DNA from: Mycobacterium sp. ACS4331 | Lineage (GTDB): Bacteria > Actinomycetota > Actinomycetes > Mycobacteriales > Mycobacteriaceae | Direction of reading: 5' to 3' | Assembly (NCBI RefSeq): GCF_001667265.1 | Contig: NZ_LZHW01000066.1 | Coordinates: forward strand, 1-59,436 | DNA length: 59,436 bases | In this document: piece after piece, positions 22,063-32,447 of the stretch | Layout of the letters: every line of letters starts with the position of its first letter | Position numbering within the stretch: the stretch's first letter is position 1 | The notes under the pieces: generated by a model | What the model was told of the DNA's origin: nothing | What the model saw: the letters and a program-made list of their open reading frames with translations, nothing else | The model's database searches: none | Translations under genes and position numbers: made by a program

Positions 22063-22202
22063 TGTCTCCGATGGTGAAAAGCGCCGTGAAGCCGCTGCTC
22101 AAGGCGGTGAGGTTCGTCCGCGCCGGCTATCCCGACGCTGCCCCGGTGCAGGGGCACATCGCCGCGTTGGCTCTTCTGCCGCAGGCGGGTCCGCGACGCT
22201 GA
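22062..22202 (+). CDS. Very short DUF3349-like protein
   Basis: This 46-residue frame starts at an ATG sharing one base with the preceding stop (TGATG). It encodes FVRAGYPDAAPVQGHIAALALL, resembling the N-terminal RAGYP and LLALL motifs of DUF3349 proteins. Those are usually near 100 residues, so this is either a truncated gene or a shortened small protein. The one-base overlap argues that it is still translated with the DUF4235-like gene. Confidence 0.5.
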   Translation: MSPMVKSAVKPLLKAVRFVRAGYPDAAPVQGHIAALALLPQAGPRR

Positions 22203-22285
22203 CTGGGCTGGGACGATCCGTCCGGCCGGGGAATGCGGTCGCACGGATGGCCGATCCCGCGCGGGACGGCACGCCCCCTGAGAAG

Positions 22286-22369
22286 TGCGGGCGGAGGGAC
22301 TCGAACCCCCACGCTCTTACGAGCACGGACACCTAAAGACCGCGCGGCTGCCAGTTACGCCACGCCCGC
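22286..22369 (-). tRNA. tRNA-Leu (anticodon UAG)
   Basis: The minus strand folds as an 84-base class II tRNA. The acceptor stem is GCGGGCG/CGCCCGC, the T arm GGGGGTTCGAGTCCCTC, there is a long variable arm, and the anticodon loop TTTAGGT gives UAG, which reads CUA leucine codons. The anticodon stem has one apparent U-U mismatch. The CCA end is not encoded. Confidence 0.93.
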
Positions 22370-22550
22370 ATTGGTGCCGATTCTAACGTCCTGTCCCCGA
22401 GCATCGAGATCGAACGTCTCTGAGCACTCCGCACGGGGACCGCGGGGCACCCCTGCCCGACGGGAGGGGTTCGCCGACCGAGAGCCCGCCGCTGGTTGCC
22501 TGGGTCACTCGGATTCCAGCTTGGGCGCTGTTGGGCGGTACCTTCGAGGG

Positions 22551-22922
22551 GTGTCCACTACACACCGTCGGAGATGGGCGTTGATCACGCTGGTGATCGT
22601 CGCGGCCGGTGGCTGTCTGGCGCTCGGCTGGTGGCAATGGACCCGCTACGAAGCAGCAGGCGGCACCTTCCAGAACCTGGGTTACGCGCTGCAGTGGCCG
22701 TTCTTCGCCGGCTTCTGCGTGTACGCCTACCGTAAGTTCGTCCGGCTCGAGGACGGCGAGGCCCCGGCTGCCAACCCGGATGAGCCCGCCGAGATCCCAC
22801 CCGACCTGCTGCCGCAGCGCCCGAAGGCATCGACGAACGTCGATGACCCCGCCCTGCGGGAGTACAACGCCTACCTCGCCGAACTGGCCGACAAAGACAA
22901 ACAGGACAGGACCACAGCATGA
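22551..22922 (+). CDS. lprD: LprD-like membrane/lipoprotein
   Basis: The 123-residue protein starts VSTTHRRRWALITLV and continues with AAGGCLALGWWQWTR and a second hydrophobic segment, QNLGYALQWPFFAGFCVYAYRKF. This matches M. tuberculosis LprD (Rv1343c) as remembered. A lipobox-like AGGC is in the first segment, but a plain two-membrane-helix protein is equally possible. The C-terminus is longer and acidic. It begins with GTG shortly after GAGGG and overlaps the DUF3817 gene by four bases. Confidence 0.8.
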   Translation: MSTTHRRRWALITLVIVAAGGCLALGWWQWTRYEAAGGTFQNLGYALQWPFFAGFCVYAYRKFVRLEDGEAPAANPDEPAEIPPDLLPQRPKASTNVDDPALREYNAYLAELADKDKQDRTTA

Positions 22923-23284
22923 CCACGCCCGACACGTCCGAGATTCCGGCCGGTGCCGCACCGATCGACGCCATCAGGAAGGCGTTGAAGGGCTATCGGA
23001 TCATGGCCTGGGCGACGGGCATCTGGCTGATCGCCCTGACCTACGAGATGGTGGTCAAGTACATCGTCAAGGTCGAGGATCTCCCGGGCTGGATGGATCT
23101 GATCGCTCCGATCCACGGCTGGGTCTACTTCGTCTACCTGCTCTTCACCGCGAACCTCGCGGTGAAGGTGCGCTGGCCCATCGGCAAGACGATCGGCATC
23201 CTGCTGGCGGGGACGATCCCGCTGCTCGGCGTGATCGTCGAGCATTTCCAGACCAGGAAACTCAAGGAGCAGTTCAACCTCTGA
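22919..23284 (+). CDS. DUF3817 integral membrane protein (Rv1342c-like)
   Basis: The 121-residue protein has three to four membrane helices and the family segment APIHGWVYFVYLLFTANLA, and corresponds to Rv1342c by position. The function is unknown. It overlaps the lprD gene by four bases (ATGA), so they form an operon. Its 3' end overlaps the convergent MFS gene by 11 bases. A second DUF3817 protein is encoded at 50046-50453. Confidence 0.85.
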   Translation: MTTPDTSEIPAGAAPIDAIRKALKGYRIMAWATGIWLIALTYEMVVKYIVKVEDLPGWMDLIAPIHGWVYFVYLLFTANLAVKVRWPIGKTIGILLAGTIPLLGVIVEHFQTRKLKEQFNL

Positions 23285-24731
23285 CGGTCGCCACCGGCTC
23301 GGGAGCGGGCTCGACCTCGGCCGGCCTGTCCGTCGGGATCAACAGCGTCAGCCCCGCGGCGACCACGGCCGCACCGGCCGCGATCAGCAGCGCAACCTGG
23401 ATGCCCACCAGCGTCGGCGCCTGGTGTCCGGCGACCGTCACCGACATCCCCGCCAGCACGGCACCGATCACCGCGCTCGCGACCGACGTCCCGAACGAGC
23501 GCGCCAGCGAGTTGATGCCGTTGGCTGCCGCCGTCTCCGACATCGGCACCGCGGCGTTGATCAGGGCCGGCATGGACGCGAACGCAAACCCGACACCGAC
23601 CGCGACCAGGAAGTTCAGGGTCATTATGCCCGGCGCTGTGGCCAGCAGCTTCAGGCCCATCAGATACGCCGCCGCGATGATCAGACACCCTGTCACCAGC
23701 GTGAACTTGTAGCCGCGCCGCGCCGCGACCCGTGCGGCCACCGGGGACGTCAGCATCATTGCCACACCGCCGGGCGCCAGCCACAGCCCGGTCTGGACCA
23801 TGGACTGCCCCAGCCCGTAGCCCGTGCTGGGGGGCAGTTCCAGCACCTGCGGCGACACCAACGACATCGCGAACATCGCGAACGCGACGGCGATCGAGGC
23901 CAGGTTCGTGGTGAGCACCGGACGCCGAACGGTCGTGCGCAGGTCCACGATCGGCGACGACACCCGAAGTTGCCAGAACGCGAACACCCCGAACGTGACG
24001 GCCGAACAACCGAACAGGACCAACGTCATCACCGACGTCCAGCCCCAGATCCCCCCCTTGGAGATCGGCAGCAGCAGGGTCACCAGCGCCACCGCCAGCA
24101 GCACCGTGCCCACGGGGTCGAATCGATCGTTGGAGCGCGGCGGCAGGTGCGGGACGAGGAACACGAACGCCAGCAACGCCGCGATGCCCAGGCCGGTACC
24201 GAACCAGAACAGTGCGTGCCAGTCGAAGTTCTGGGCGATCAGCGCCGCCAGCGGCAAGCCCAGGGCTCCGCCGACTCCCAGCGACGCGCTCATCATTCCC
24301 ATTGCGCTGCCCACTCTTTCGGGCGGCACACAGGAGCGCATCACACTGATGCCCAGCGGGATGATCGGAATGCCGAAGCCCTGCAGGCCGCGCCCGACGA
24401 TCAGCGGCAGCAGCGACGTGGAGACTGCGGCCAGCAGGGAACCCAGCGTCAGGAGCACCGCGCAGCTGATGAGGACGGGCTTGGGGCCGTACATGTCGCC
24501 GAGTCGACCGAACACCGGGGTGGCCACCGCGGCGGTCAACAGCGTGGCCGTGATGGCCCACGACGCGTTCGACGCGCCGGTGTCCAACAGCTTGGGCAGC
24601 TCGGGGATGATCGGGATGAGAAGCGTCTGCATCAGCGAGACGCTGACGCCGGCCGCGCACAGCACCAGCACGAGAAGCCGGGAGTGGCTGGACGGGGCCT
24701 CGGGACGCGAGTTCACCTGCCGTCCGCCCAT
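23274..24731 (-). CDS. MFS multidrug-type exporter (14 TM, DHA2 group)
   Basis: The 485-residue protein has about 14 membrane segments. It carries the motif-A sequence GRLGDMYGPKPVL between helices 2 and 3 and the motif-C-like LGVGGALGLPLAALIAQ in helix 5, typical of proton-driven drug exporters of the EmrB/QacA group. The substrate is not predictable. The ATG at 24731 has no strong ribosome site; GTG at 24716 is an alternative. The gene is inserted between rdgB and the DUF3817 gene, which are adjacent in M. tuberculosis, so it is an accessory gain. Confidence 0.88.
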   Translation of the reverse strand: MGGRQVNSRPEAPSSHSRLLVLVLCAAGVSVSLMQTLLIPIIPELPKLLDTGASNASWAITATLLTAAVATPVFGRLGDMYGPKPVLISCAVLLTLGSLLAAVSTSLLPLIVGRGLQGFGIPIIPLGISVMRSCVPPERVGSAMGMMSASLGVGGALGLPLAALIAQNFDWHALFWFGTGLGIAALLAFVFLVPHLPPRSNDRFDPVGTVLLAVALVTLLLPISKGGIWGWTSVMTLVLFGCSAVTFGVFAFWQLRVSSPIVDLRTTVRRPVLTTNLASIAVAFAMFAMSLVSPQVLELPPSTGYGLGQSMVQTGLWLAPGGVAMMLTSPVAARVAARRGYKFTLVTGCLIIAAAYLMGLKLLATAPGIMTLNFLVAVGVGFAFASMPALINAAVPMSETAAANGINSLARSFGTSVASAVIGAVLAGMSVTVAGHQAPTLVGIQVALLIAAGAAVVAAGLTLLIPTDRPAEVEPAPEPVATVRG

Positions 24732-24790
24732 GACGGGCCAGCGTACACACTTAGCACAGCTACTCAAATTGGGGGACGGTCCCCGGGTGA

Positions 24791-25390
24791 CTACACCAGA
24801 GCGCGCAGAGCCGGAACCAGCAGCGCCAGCGCCCGACCGCGGTGCGAGGCCGCATCCTTCTCGGCCGGCGTCAGTTCGGCCGCCGACCGCGTGGACCCCG
24901 TCGGCATGAAGATCGGGTCGTATCCGAAACCGCCGGCGCCGCGGGGCGCCTCGGCGATGGACCCCGGCCACTCCCCCCGCACGACATGCTCACCGTGTCC
25001 GCCGACCAGGGCGCAGGCCGACACGAAGGCCGCGCCCCGGCGAGCCTCGGGGACGTCACGCAGTTGCGCCAGAAGCAGGCGGTTGTTCGCGTCGTCGTCA
25101 CCGTGGGTGCCCGACCAGCGCGCCGACAACACCCCCGGCATGCCGTTGAGCGCGTCCACGGTGAGACCGGAATCGTCTGCCACGCAGGGCAATCCCGTGG
25201 CGGCATAGCCGTCGCGCGCTTTGGCCAGCGCGTTCTCCTCGAAGGTCGCGCCGGTCTCGGGCGCCTCGTCGTACGGCTCGACGTCGGCCAGTGACACGAG
25301 TTCGAGACCGACGACACCCGCAGCGTCGAGCACGCGGCGCAGTTCGGCCAGCTTCTTGGCGTTGCGGCTGGCGACCAGAACCGTGGTCAG
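24791..25390 (-). CDS. rdgB: RdgB/HAM1 family non-canonical purine NTP pyrophosphatase
   Basis: This enzyme hydrolyses dITP, XTP and related bases to monophosphates, cleaning the nucleotide pool. The [13 protein letters not shown] motif that binds triphosphate, [30 protein letters not shown] and [10 protein letters not shown] are all present, and the length (about 199 residues) is normal. The VASRN motif must be included, but no ATG, GTG or TTG precedes it. The best start is CTG at 25390, whose bases overlap the rph stop codon as CTGA. The later GTG at 25333 would remove the motif. Confidence 0.88.
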   Translation of the reverse strand: MTTVLVASRNAKKLAELRRVLDAAGVVGLELVSLADVEPYDEAPETGATFEENALAKARDGYAATGLPCVADDSGLTVDALNGMPGVLSARWSGTHGDDDANNRLLLAQLRDVPEARRGAAFVSACALVGGHGEHVVRGEWPGSIAEAPRGAGGFGYDPIFMPTGSTRSAAELTPAEKDAASHRGRALALLVPALRALV

Positions 25391-26166
25391 CTGCCGAAGG
25401 CTTTCTTGGGCGCCGGTCCGTCGGGAAGCCCACCGGGATAGGGGGCTTCAAGGGCGGCGGTCTGGATCGCGAACAACTGCTCGCAGGACGCCAAGGCGGC
25501 GTCGAGCATCTTGTCCAGCGTCGAGCGCGGGAAGGTGGCACCCTCGCCCGTGCCCTGAATCTCCACGAGGGTCCCGGTGTCGGTCGCGACGACGTTCATG
25601 TCGACCTCGGCGCGCGAATCCTCTTCGTAGGGCAGGTCTACGCGCACTCGGCCGTCGACCACACCCACGCTGACGGCCGCGATGGCACAGGACAGCGGCC
25701 GTGGATCTGAGAGCTTGCCCAACGCCCCGAGGTAGGTCACGGCGTCGGCGAGCGCCACGTAGGCGCCGGTGATGGCGGCCGTGCGGGTGCCGCCGTCGGC
25801 CTGCAGCACATCGCAGTCGATCGCGATGGTGTTCTCCCCCAGCGCGCGAAGGTCGATGCAGGCGCGCAGTGAGCGTCCGACCAGGCGGCTGATCTCCTGC
25901 GTGCGGCCGCCGACCCGGCCCTTGACCGATTCCCGGTCGGACCGGCTGTGGGTGGCGGCGGGAAGCATGGCGTACTCGGCGGTCAGCCATCCGAGTCCAG
26001 AGCCCTTCCGCCAACGCGGCACACCCTCGGTCACCGAGGCCGTGCACATGACGCGGGTCTGGCCGAACTCCACCAGCACCGAACCGGCTGGATGCGAGGT
26101 GAAGCCGCGGGTGATGGTTACCGGTCGGAGCTCGTCATCGGCACGACCGTCTTCGCGAAGAGACAC
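25387..26166 (-). CDS. rph: Ribonuclease PH
   Basis: The 259-residue protein is the phosphate-dependent 3'-to-5' exoribonuclease that trims tRNA 3' ends. It has REDGR at the N-terminus, the [15 protein letters not shown] strand pair, the phosphate-binding [17 protein letters not shown] and the [14 protein letters not shown] segment. It closely matches mycobacterial RphA over its length. The GTG at 26166 is chosen by comparison with the M. tuberculosis protein. It overlaps rdgB in a CTGA arrangement and is preceded by the Rv1339-type gene in the same direction. Confidence 0.95.
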   Translation of the reverse strand: MSLREDGRADDELRPVTITRGFTSHPAGSVLVEFGQTRVMCTASVTEGVPRWRKGSGLGWLTAEYAMLPAATHSRSDRESVKGRVGGRTQEISRLVGRSLRACIDLRALGENTIAIDCDVLQADGGTRTAAITGAYVALADAVTYLGALGKLSDPRPLSCAIAAVSVGVVDGRVRVDLPYEEDSRAEVDMNVVATDTGTLVEIQGTGEGATFPRSTLDKMLDAALASCEQLFAIQTAALEAPYPGGLPDGPAPKKAFGS

Positions 26167-26251
26167 GTGGTTAACCCTAGCGGGGCGAGGCACGAGCCCC
26201 GCTGAGGAGCCCCGCGATAGGGCCAAGGCGGGCCGAGGCACGAGCCGCCGA

Positions 26252-27031
26252 TCAGGAGGAGCGGCGGACCTCGAACGTCTCTCCGCAGACCACGGCGCGC
26301 ACCGGTCCGTCGAATTCGGCTTTCGCCTCGCGGATCACGTCCTCACGCGATGTCCACGGCGGAATGTGCGTCAACAGGAGCTCACGCACGTTGGCCTTGG
26401 CCGCGACCTGCCCGGCCTCGGCGCCGGACAGATGCACGTGCGGAGGCCGGTTGTCCGGGTCATGCGTCCACGACGCCTCGCACAGGAACACATCCGCATC
26501 GCGCGCCAACTCGACCACCGAGTCACACACGCCGGTGTCGCCGCTGTAGACCAGGACCGCGCCGGACGGATCAGTGAACCGCATCCCGTAGGACTCGGTC
26601 GGATGCGACACCAGGCGCGGCAGTACCTCCAGTGCGCCGAAGCGTTCGCTGCGGCCGTCGATCCAGTGCCGAATGTCGAAGATGTCGTTGAAGTCGTCGA
26701 GTTCGCCACCCTGCGGGGAGCTCGCCGCGGCCAGCCGCGACCAGGTGTCGCTGGGCCCGAACATCAGCGCCTTACCCTCGGGTGGATTCGGGTGGTACCG
26801 CCGCCAGACGAACAGGCCCGGAAGATCGAGGCAATGATCGGCATGCAGGTGGCTGAGCAGCACACTCACAGCACCGGGGTCGGCGTAGCGCTGGAGTTCA
26901 CCAAGGACGCCGCCGCCGAAGTCGATCACCAACGGCGGTGTGTCCGGCGCGTTGAGGAGATACCCCGACGCCGGCGAATCGGGGCCACCTACGCTCCCCG
27001 AGCACCCCAGCACCGTGATCCGCACAGCCAT
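26252..27031 (-). CDS. Metallo-beta-lactamase-fold cyclic nucleotide phosphodiesterase (Rv1339-like)
   Basis: The 259-residue protein has the MBL-fold metal motif [23 protein letters not shown] and LLLTHIPPW, and matches M. tuberculosis Rv1339 almost throughout. Rv1339 has been reported to hydrolyse cAMP as an atypical class II phosphodiesterase. With two adenylate cyclases in the window this gives both arms of cAMP turnover. It lies between murI and rph in one direction, as in M. tuberculosis. Confidence 0.88.
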   Translation of the reverse strand: MAVRITVLGCSGSVGGPDSPASGYLLNAPDTPPLVIDFGGGVLGELQRYADPGAVSVLLSHLHADHCLDLPGLFVWRRYHPNPPEGKALMFGPSDTWSRLAAASSPQGGELDDFNDIFDIRHWIDGRSERFGALEVLPRLVSHPTESYGMRFTDPSGAVLVYSGDTGVCDSVVELARDADVFLCEASWTHDPDNRPPHVHLSGAEAGQVAAKANVRELLLTHIPPWTSREDVIREAKAEFDGPVRAVVCGETFEVRRSS

Positions 27032-27089
27032 TAGCTTGCCATGCCCGGTTCGGGTTGGACGAAAACATCACCACTTTGCGCGAGGAGGA

Positions 27090-27932
27090 TCATGGCGCGG
27101 TCCCGGCGTGACGCCGCACTCTCGCGACTCCCGTGATGACGGGCCCGAGGAAGCGCGCCGCCAGGGCCGTGAACGCCTCCGGATCCCCCGTCGCCTCGAA
27201 CACGTGCGTGGCCCCGGTGTGGGCCCCGTCGGGGTGCGGGTGCAGCAGATCTCGTTCGGTGAGCACCCGGAGCAGGTCCTTGGCGGTCTCCTCGGCGCTC
27301 GACACCAGCGTGACGTGGTCACCCATCGCCAGCTGGATCAGTCCGGACAGCAGCGGGTAGTGGGTGCAGCCCAGCACCAGCGTGTCCACCCCGGCGCGCT
27401 GCAGCGGCTCCAGGTACGCCTCGGCCAACCCGAGCACCTGACGTCCGCTGGTGACCCCGCGCTCGACGAAGTCGACGAACCGCGGGCAGGCGACCGCCGC
27501 GATCTCGGTGTCCCGCGCCGCCGCGAACGCGTCCTGATAGGCCCGCGAGGTGATGGTCGCCTGCGTGCCGATCACGCCGATGCGACCGTTGCGCGTCGCC
27601 GCGACTGCGCGCCGTACGGCCGGCAGGATGACCTCGACGACGGGGACGTCGTAGCGTTCGCGCGCGTCGCGCAGGCACGCCGACGACGCCGTGTTGCAGG
27701 CGATCACCAATGCCTTGACACCGCGGTCGACCAGATCGTCCATGATGGTCAGCGCATGCGAACGGATCTGGGCCAGAGGCAGCGGACCGTAGGGGCCGTT
27801 GCCGGTGTCCCCGACGTAGATCATGTTCTCGTCGGGCAGTTGATCGATGATCGCTCGGGCGACCGTCAGCCCACCCACACCGGAGTCGAACACGCCGACC
27901 GGACCCGAGCGGTCCACGGACGGGCCCGTCAT
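27090..27932 (-). CDS. murI: Glutamate racemase
   Basis: The 280-residue enzyme makes D-glutamate for peptidoglycan. It has [12 protein letters not shown] at residues 13-24, the two catalytic cysteines Cys79 (ACNTASSA) and Cys189 (LGCTHYPLL), and [11 protein letters not shown]. The ATG at 27932 overlaps the stop codon of the upstream rhomboid gene as ATGA. The C-terminal 20 residues are basic and probably variable. Confidence 0.95.
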   Translation of the reverse strand: MTGPSVDRSGPVGVFDSGVGGLTVARAIIDQLPDENMIYVGDTGNGPYGPLPLAQIRSHALTIMDDLVDRGVKALVIACNTASSACLRDARERYDVPVVEVILPAVRRAVAATRNGRIGVIGTQATITSRAYQDAFAAARDTEIAAVACPRFVDFVERGVTSGRQVLGLAEAYLEPLQRAGVDTLVLGCTHYPLLSGLIQLAMGDHVTLVSSAEETAKDLLRVLTERDLLHPHPDGAHTGATHVFEATGDPEAFTALAARFLGPVITGVARVRRHAGTAP

Positions 27933-28606
27933 GACGTCAGGTACGGCGGTTGTGCCCCAGGGAGCCTGCGTTGCTGGCGGGCGCGGCGCTCGGGGCCGGA
28001 CAGCAGATACGCCGCGAGGACGCCTGCGACCGCGCCACAGAGGTGCCCCTGCCACGAGACGCCATTGCAGCGGTCCAACTCCGGGATGGCCCCCCAGAGA
28101 ATGCCACCGTAGAAGATCAGGACCACCACGCCGACGACGATCTCCCAGGCCTTGCGGGTGAACCAGCCGAAGACCATCAGAAACGCCAACCATCCGAAGA
28201 TCAGCCCCGATGCGCCGATGTGGTTGGTGGCGATGCCGCCGCACGCACCCAGATTGCCGATCACCCAGGTGCCGAATCCGCCGAGGATCCAGATGATCGC
28301 CGTCGCGTAGATGAACCTGCCCATGCCGGCCAGCGTCATCAGGAAGCCCAGCACGAGGGCCGGGACCGTGTTGGCCATCAGATGCGCCCAGTTGGCGTGC
28401 AGCAGCGGGGCGAAGATGATGCCCCACAACCCGTCGGTCTCCATGGGCCGAATGCCGTTGGCGTCGAGACGGTGGCCGAAGAGCTGGTCGATGAGTTCGA
28501 TCGCGTAGAGCAGCGCCACGAAGGCGAGGATGGTCGCGCCTCCGACCTTCCACGCCGGCTTCTTCTCCGGCTTCTGCGGCGCCGGGAAGCCTGTGGTGCT
28601 GTTCAT
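27929..28606 (-). CDS. Rhomboid-family intramembrane serine protease
   Basis: The 225-residue protein has six predicted membrane helices. It has the catalytic serine Ser133 in [11 protein letters not shown] and catalytic His188 in [11 protein letters not shown], with an HxxxN-like segment ([11 protein letters not shown]) near residues 70-80 that forms the oxyanion site. It corresponds to Rv1337. It should cleave membrane proteins within the bilayer; its substrates are unknown. It overlaps murI by four bases, and cysM lies upstream. Confidence 0.9.
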   Translation of the reverse strand: MNSTTGFPAPQKPEKKPAWKVGGATILAFVALLYAIELIDQLFGHRLDANGIRPMETDGLWGIIFAPLLHANWAHLMANTVPALVLGFLMTLAGMGRFIYATAIIWILGGFGTWVIGNLGACGGIATNHIGASGLIFGWLAFLMVFGWFTRKAWEIVVGVVVLIFYGGILWGAIPELDRCNGVSWQGHLCGAVAGVLAAYLLSGPERRARQQRRLPGAQPPYLTS

Positions 28607-28658
28607 GACCTGATGCTCGCTCCTCAGTCGGCGATTCGCGCCGAATCGTCGCCTCGGC

Positions 28659-29905
<1,247 letters not shown>

Positions 29906-29961
29906 GATCTCTTCGACTCTCTCTGTTGTTGCTCTGATGGAAATCTCACCGGCGATTCGGT

Positions 29962-30375
29962 TCAGTACTGCGCCACAATTTTGACGGGTTCCTCGGTGAC
30001 GACGCCGTCCAGGATGCGGTAACTGCGGAGTTCATGCTGTTCGGGGTCACGCGTGGACACCAGCACGTAGTGGGCGTCGGGTTCGGACGCATACAGGATG
30101 TCGGTGCGGCTGGGATAGGCCTCGGTCGCGGTGTGCGAGTGGTAGATGACCACCGGAACCTCGTCGGCGTCGTCCATGGCGCGCCACACCTTCAACTGCT
30201 CGCCGGAGTCGAAGCGGTAGAACGTCGGCGACCGTTCGGCGTTGACCATCGGGATGAATCGTTCGGGACGGTCGGAGCCGTCCGGCCCGGCGAGTACGCC
30301 ACAGGCCTCGTCGGGATGGTCGGCCCTCGCGTGCGCGACCATCGCGTCAACCAGGTCAGCACGAATAACCAGCAC
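29962..30375 (-). CDS. mec: CysO-cysteine peptidase Mec (JAMM metalloprotease)
   Basis: The 137-residue protein releases cysteine from the CysO-cysteine adduct. It has the JAMM zinc motif HSHTATEAYPSRTD and an upstream glutamate in HPDEACGVLAG. It begins with GTG six bases after the stop of the P1-peptidase gene. It forms the mec-cysO-cysM module with the two genes downstream. Confidence 0.93.
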   Translation of the reverse strand: MLVIRADLVDAMVAHARADHPDEACGVLAGPDGSDRPERFIPMVNAERSPTFYRFDSGEQLKVWRAMDDADEVPVVIYHSHTATEAYPSRTDILYASEPDAHYVLVSTRDPEQHELRSYRILDGVVTEEPVKIVAQY

Positions 30376-30381
30376 GTCTGT

Positions 30382-31422
30382 TCACTCACTTTCTGCGGCG
30401 CCGACGAACGCAGTCGGCAACATGTCACGGTAGGCCGGTATTCCGGCGATCGACTCGGCGGCCAGCACACCGGCCAGGACTGCGCTGGCCAGGACGTCGG
30501 CGGCGGCCGCCCCGAGCGTGGCCACCAGCTTGGTCTCAGGTGACATCGACGCCGGGATGTCGGCGTCGGGGGGCACCTCCACCGCGCCGGTGGCCAGGGT
30601 GAAGACCGTGTCCCCGTCGATGGGGGTGTGGGCGGGACGGATGGTGTGGGCCAGCCCGTCGTGGGCGGCGACGGCGAGGCGCTGGCATGCGGCTGGGCTC
30701 AGGACGGCGTCGGTCGCGACCACCGCGATGGTGGTGTTCAAGGGGCTGTTCTCCCTGTCGAGCGTGGTCAGTGCCTCGACCTCGCATGCCAGCGGGGGCT
30801 GCAGCCCCAGTGACTTGATCAGGTGCGCCATCCACGGCAGTCCGGTGGCCGGATCGATGACGTTGCCCGCGCTGTTCACCGCGACGATCGCGCCGACCGT
30901 CACGCCGTTGTCGAGGGTGGTGGACGCGGTACCCAGACCGCCCTTGAGAACCCCGGCGCGCGCCCCGGCGCCGGCGCCGACGGTGCCCATGGCCACCTCC
31001 GTTCCCGCGGCGGCAGCGGCCCGGTAGCCGAACTCAGCGTCGGGGCGGCAGCCCCAGCCGCCGACAGGCAGGTCGAAGATCACGGCGGCCGGGACGATCG
31101 GCACCAGGCCGCCGGGCATCGCGACCCCGCGCCCGTTCTCCTCGAGCCACCTCATCACTCCGTCGGCGACGGCCAGTCCGTAGGCGCTGCCGCCGGTGAG
31201 CACCACGGCGTCGACGTAGCGGACGCTGTTGGCCGGGTCCAGCAGATCGGTCTCGCGAGTGCCCGGGGCGCCGCCGCGGACGTCGACTGCGCCGATCGTG
31301 CCCGGCGGTGCGATCACCACGGTGCTGCCGGCGGCCCACCCCGATCCGAGAGTGGCGTCCGGGTCGATCCGGTGATGCTGGCCGACCAGGATCCCAGCCA
31401 CGTCAGTGATTGAACCCGTCAT
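30382..31422 (-). CDS. P1-family (DmpA-like) N-terminal nucleophile hydrolase, Rv1333-like
   Basis: The 346-residue protein belongs to the DmpA/BapA peptidase family, whose members cleave themselves and then act as aminopeptidases or amidases. The segment PLNTTIAVVATDA contains the expected autoprocessing site; cleavage before Thr230 would expose the nucleophile. GGSAYGLAVADGV is also typical. It corresponds to Rv1333, annotated only as a hydrolase. The ATG at 31422 has GAGGTGG upstream and overlaps the preceding gene as ATGA. Confidence 0.85.
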   Translation of the reverse strand: MTGSITDVAGILVGQHHRIDPDATLGSGWAAGSTVVIAPPGTIGAVDVRGGAPGTRETDLLDPANSVRYVDAVVLTGGSAYGLAVADGVMRWLEENGRGVAMPGGLVPIVPAAVIFDLPVGGWGCRPDAEFGYRAAAAAGTEVAMGTVGAGAGARAGVLKGGLGTASTTLDNGVTVGAIVAVNSAGNVIDPATGLPWMAHLIKSLGLQPPLACEVEALTTLDRENSPLNTTIAVVATDAVLSPAACQRLAVAAHDGLAHTIRPAHTPIDGDTVFTLATGAVEVPPDADIPASMSPETKLVATLGAAAADVLASAVLAGVLAAESIAGIPAYRDMLPTAFVGAAESE

Positions 31423-32006
31423 CGCCACCTCTGTCCCATCAGCGCAAGCACCAGGTACTCCTGGAGCACCGTCAACCATTGATACACATCGAGATGTCCC
31501 GCCATCGGGTGATCCGACGGCAGCCGATCGGGGCCGTCGGGACCGATCTGGAGCATGACGCCGAGCGACAGGCGCACATCGTTGACCGCGGCGATCCAGG
31601 ATCCCGCCTGTTCCTCGGTGAGCTCAAAACGGCCGCCGTCCGCCGGACATGAATCCAGAAGTTGTTGCGCCGCTTCGCGTTTAGCGTCGATGATCTCGGG
31701 TTCGTGAAGGCTGCGCAGGGCCGCGTTGAGGCTTTCGGCGACCGCCGAGCCGGCGGGATGCTCACGCTGCTGACGGAAGAAGTCGGGCAGCAGGCGAGCC
31801 ATCGTGGCGTCGTCGGGCGGTGTGGCGTTGCCCGTGCGCATGCCGGTGATCTGTTCGAGTTCGTCGGCGGGTGAGGACGCCGCCCGGTCGTCGAGCATGC
31901 CCACCACCGACGAGACCAGATTGCGCAGCAGCGCGGCCTCGTGAGGAGCCAGCGTTGACCGGAACCGCGGGCCCTGATCAGTCTCCACCCGCTTCCACTT
32001 GCGCAC
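31419..32006 (-). CDS. DUF2017 protein (Rv1332-like)
   Basis: The 195-residue cytoplasmic protein is mostly helical with LAPHEAALLRNLVSSV near the N-terminus and WLTVLQEYLVLAL at the C-terminus, matching the DUF2017 family and Rv1332 by position. The family is found next to clpS in actinobacteria, which hints at a link to ClpS-dependent proteolysis. Its function is unknown. It begins with GTG after AGGGAG, 33 bases after clpS, and overlaps the P1-peptidase gene by four bases. Confidence 0.82.
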   Translation of the reverse strand: MRKWKRVETDQGPRFRSTLAPHEAALLRNLVSSVVGMLDDRAASSPADELEQITGMRTGNATPPDDATMARLLPDFFRQQREHPAGSAVAESLNAALRSLHEPEIIDAKREAAQQLLDSCPADGGRFELTEEQAGSWIAAVNDVRLSLGVMLQIGPDGPDRLPSDHPMAGHLDVYQWLTVLQEYLVLALMGQRWR

Positions 32007-32038
32007 GCGCTCCCTGGGACCTTTCTTCTACGCCGCGG

Positions 32039-32341
32039 TCAGCGGTCCTGCTGCATGGTGGCCCACAGACCGGCGGCATGCAGCTTGGTGACGTCGACCT
32101 CCATGGACTCCCGCGTGCCCGAAGACACCACCGCCTTGCCCTCGTGATGCACCTGCAGCATCAACTCGGTGGCCTTGGGCTCGGAGTAGCCGAACAGCTT
32201 CTGGAAGATATAGGTGACGTAGTTCATCAGGTTGACCGGGTCATCCCAGACGATGGTCACCCACGGTCGTTCAGTCGACTCGACGGTGTCGACCTGCTGT
32301 TGCCCAGCCGCCCCCGGCTTGGTCGGTGCTGACGCAGCCAT
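32039..32341 (-). CDS. clpS: ClpS adaptor protein
   Basis: The 100-residue adaptor delivers N-degron substrates to the ClpC/ClpP protease. It has the core motif [16 protein letters not shown], where Asp and Asn line the N-end residue pocket, then [21 protein letters not shown]. No ribosome-binding site precedes the ATG at 32341. A TATCCT -10 element seven bases upstream suggests a leaderless transcript. It is divergent from pncB. Confidence 0.93.
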   Translation of the reverse strand: MAASAPTKPGAAGQQQVDTVESTERPWVTIVWDDPVNLMNYVTYIFQKLFGYSEPKATELMLQVHHEGKAVVSSGTRESMEVDVTKLHAAGLWATMQQDR

Positions 32342-32348
32342 GCGAGAC

Positions 32349-32354
32349 AGGATA
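32349..32354 (-). promoter_or_regulatory. -10 element of clpS, leaderless start
   Basis: TATCCT on the minus strand lies seven bases before the clpS ATG. This spacing puts the transcription start at or next to the start codon, and no Shine-Dalgarno sequence is present. Confidence 0.5.
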
Positions 32355-32433
32355 CCGCCGCGGTATCCGCGGCCCGAATCCGCCGAGAGGAGCGACCGCG
32401 CCGCGCCGTCGGCGGGCACCGAGCCGACTCGAC

Positions 32434-32439
32434 TAACGT
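32434..32439 (+). promoter_or_regulatory. -10 element of pncB, probably leaderless
   Basis: TAACGT lies eight bases before the pncB GTG, with no Shine-Dalgarno sequence between them. A leaderless transcript is likely. Confidence 0.45.
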
Positions 32440-32447
32440 AGCTCGGT

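Noticed and set aside
22233..22550. An extended N-terminus for the lprD frame through the tRNA
   Set aside because: The extension runs antisense through the tRNA-Leu gene. The GTG at 22551 gives the known LprD N-terminus.
24748..24767. A -35/-10 promoter for the MFS gene (TTGAGT and TAAGTG)
   Set aside because: The two motifs are only eight bases apart, too close for a functional pair.
27933..28553. A long N-terminal extension of the murI frame
   Set aside because: It runs through the rhomboid gene in another frame. The ATG at 27932 with an ATGA overlap and the GVFDSGVGG motif just after it gives a normal glutamate racemase.
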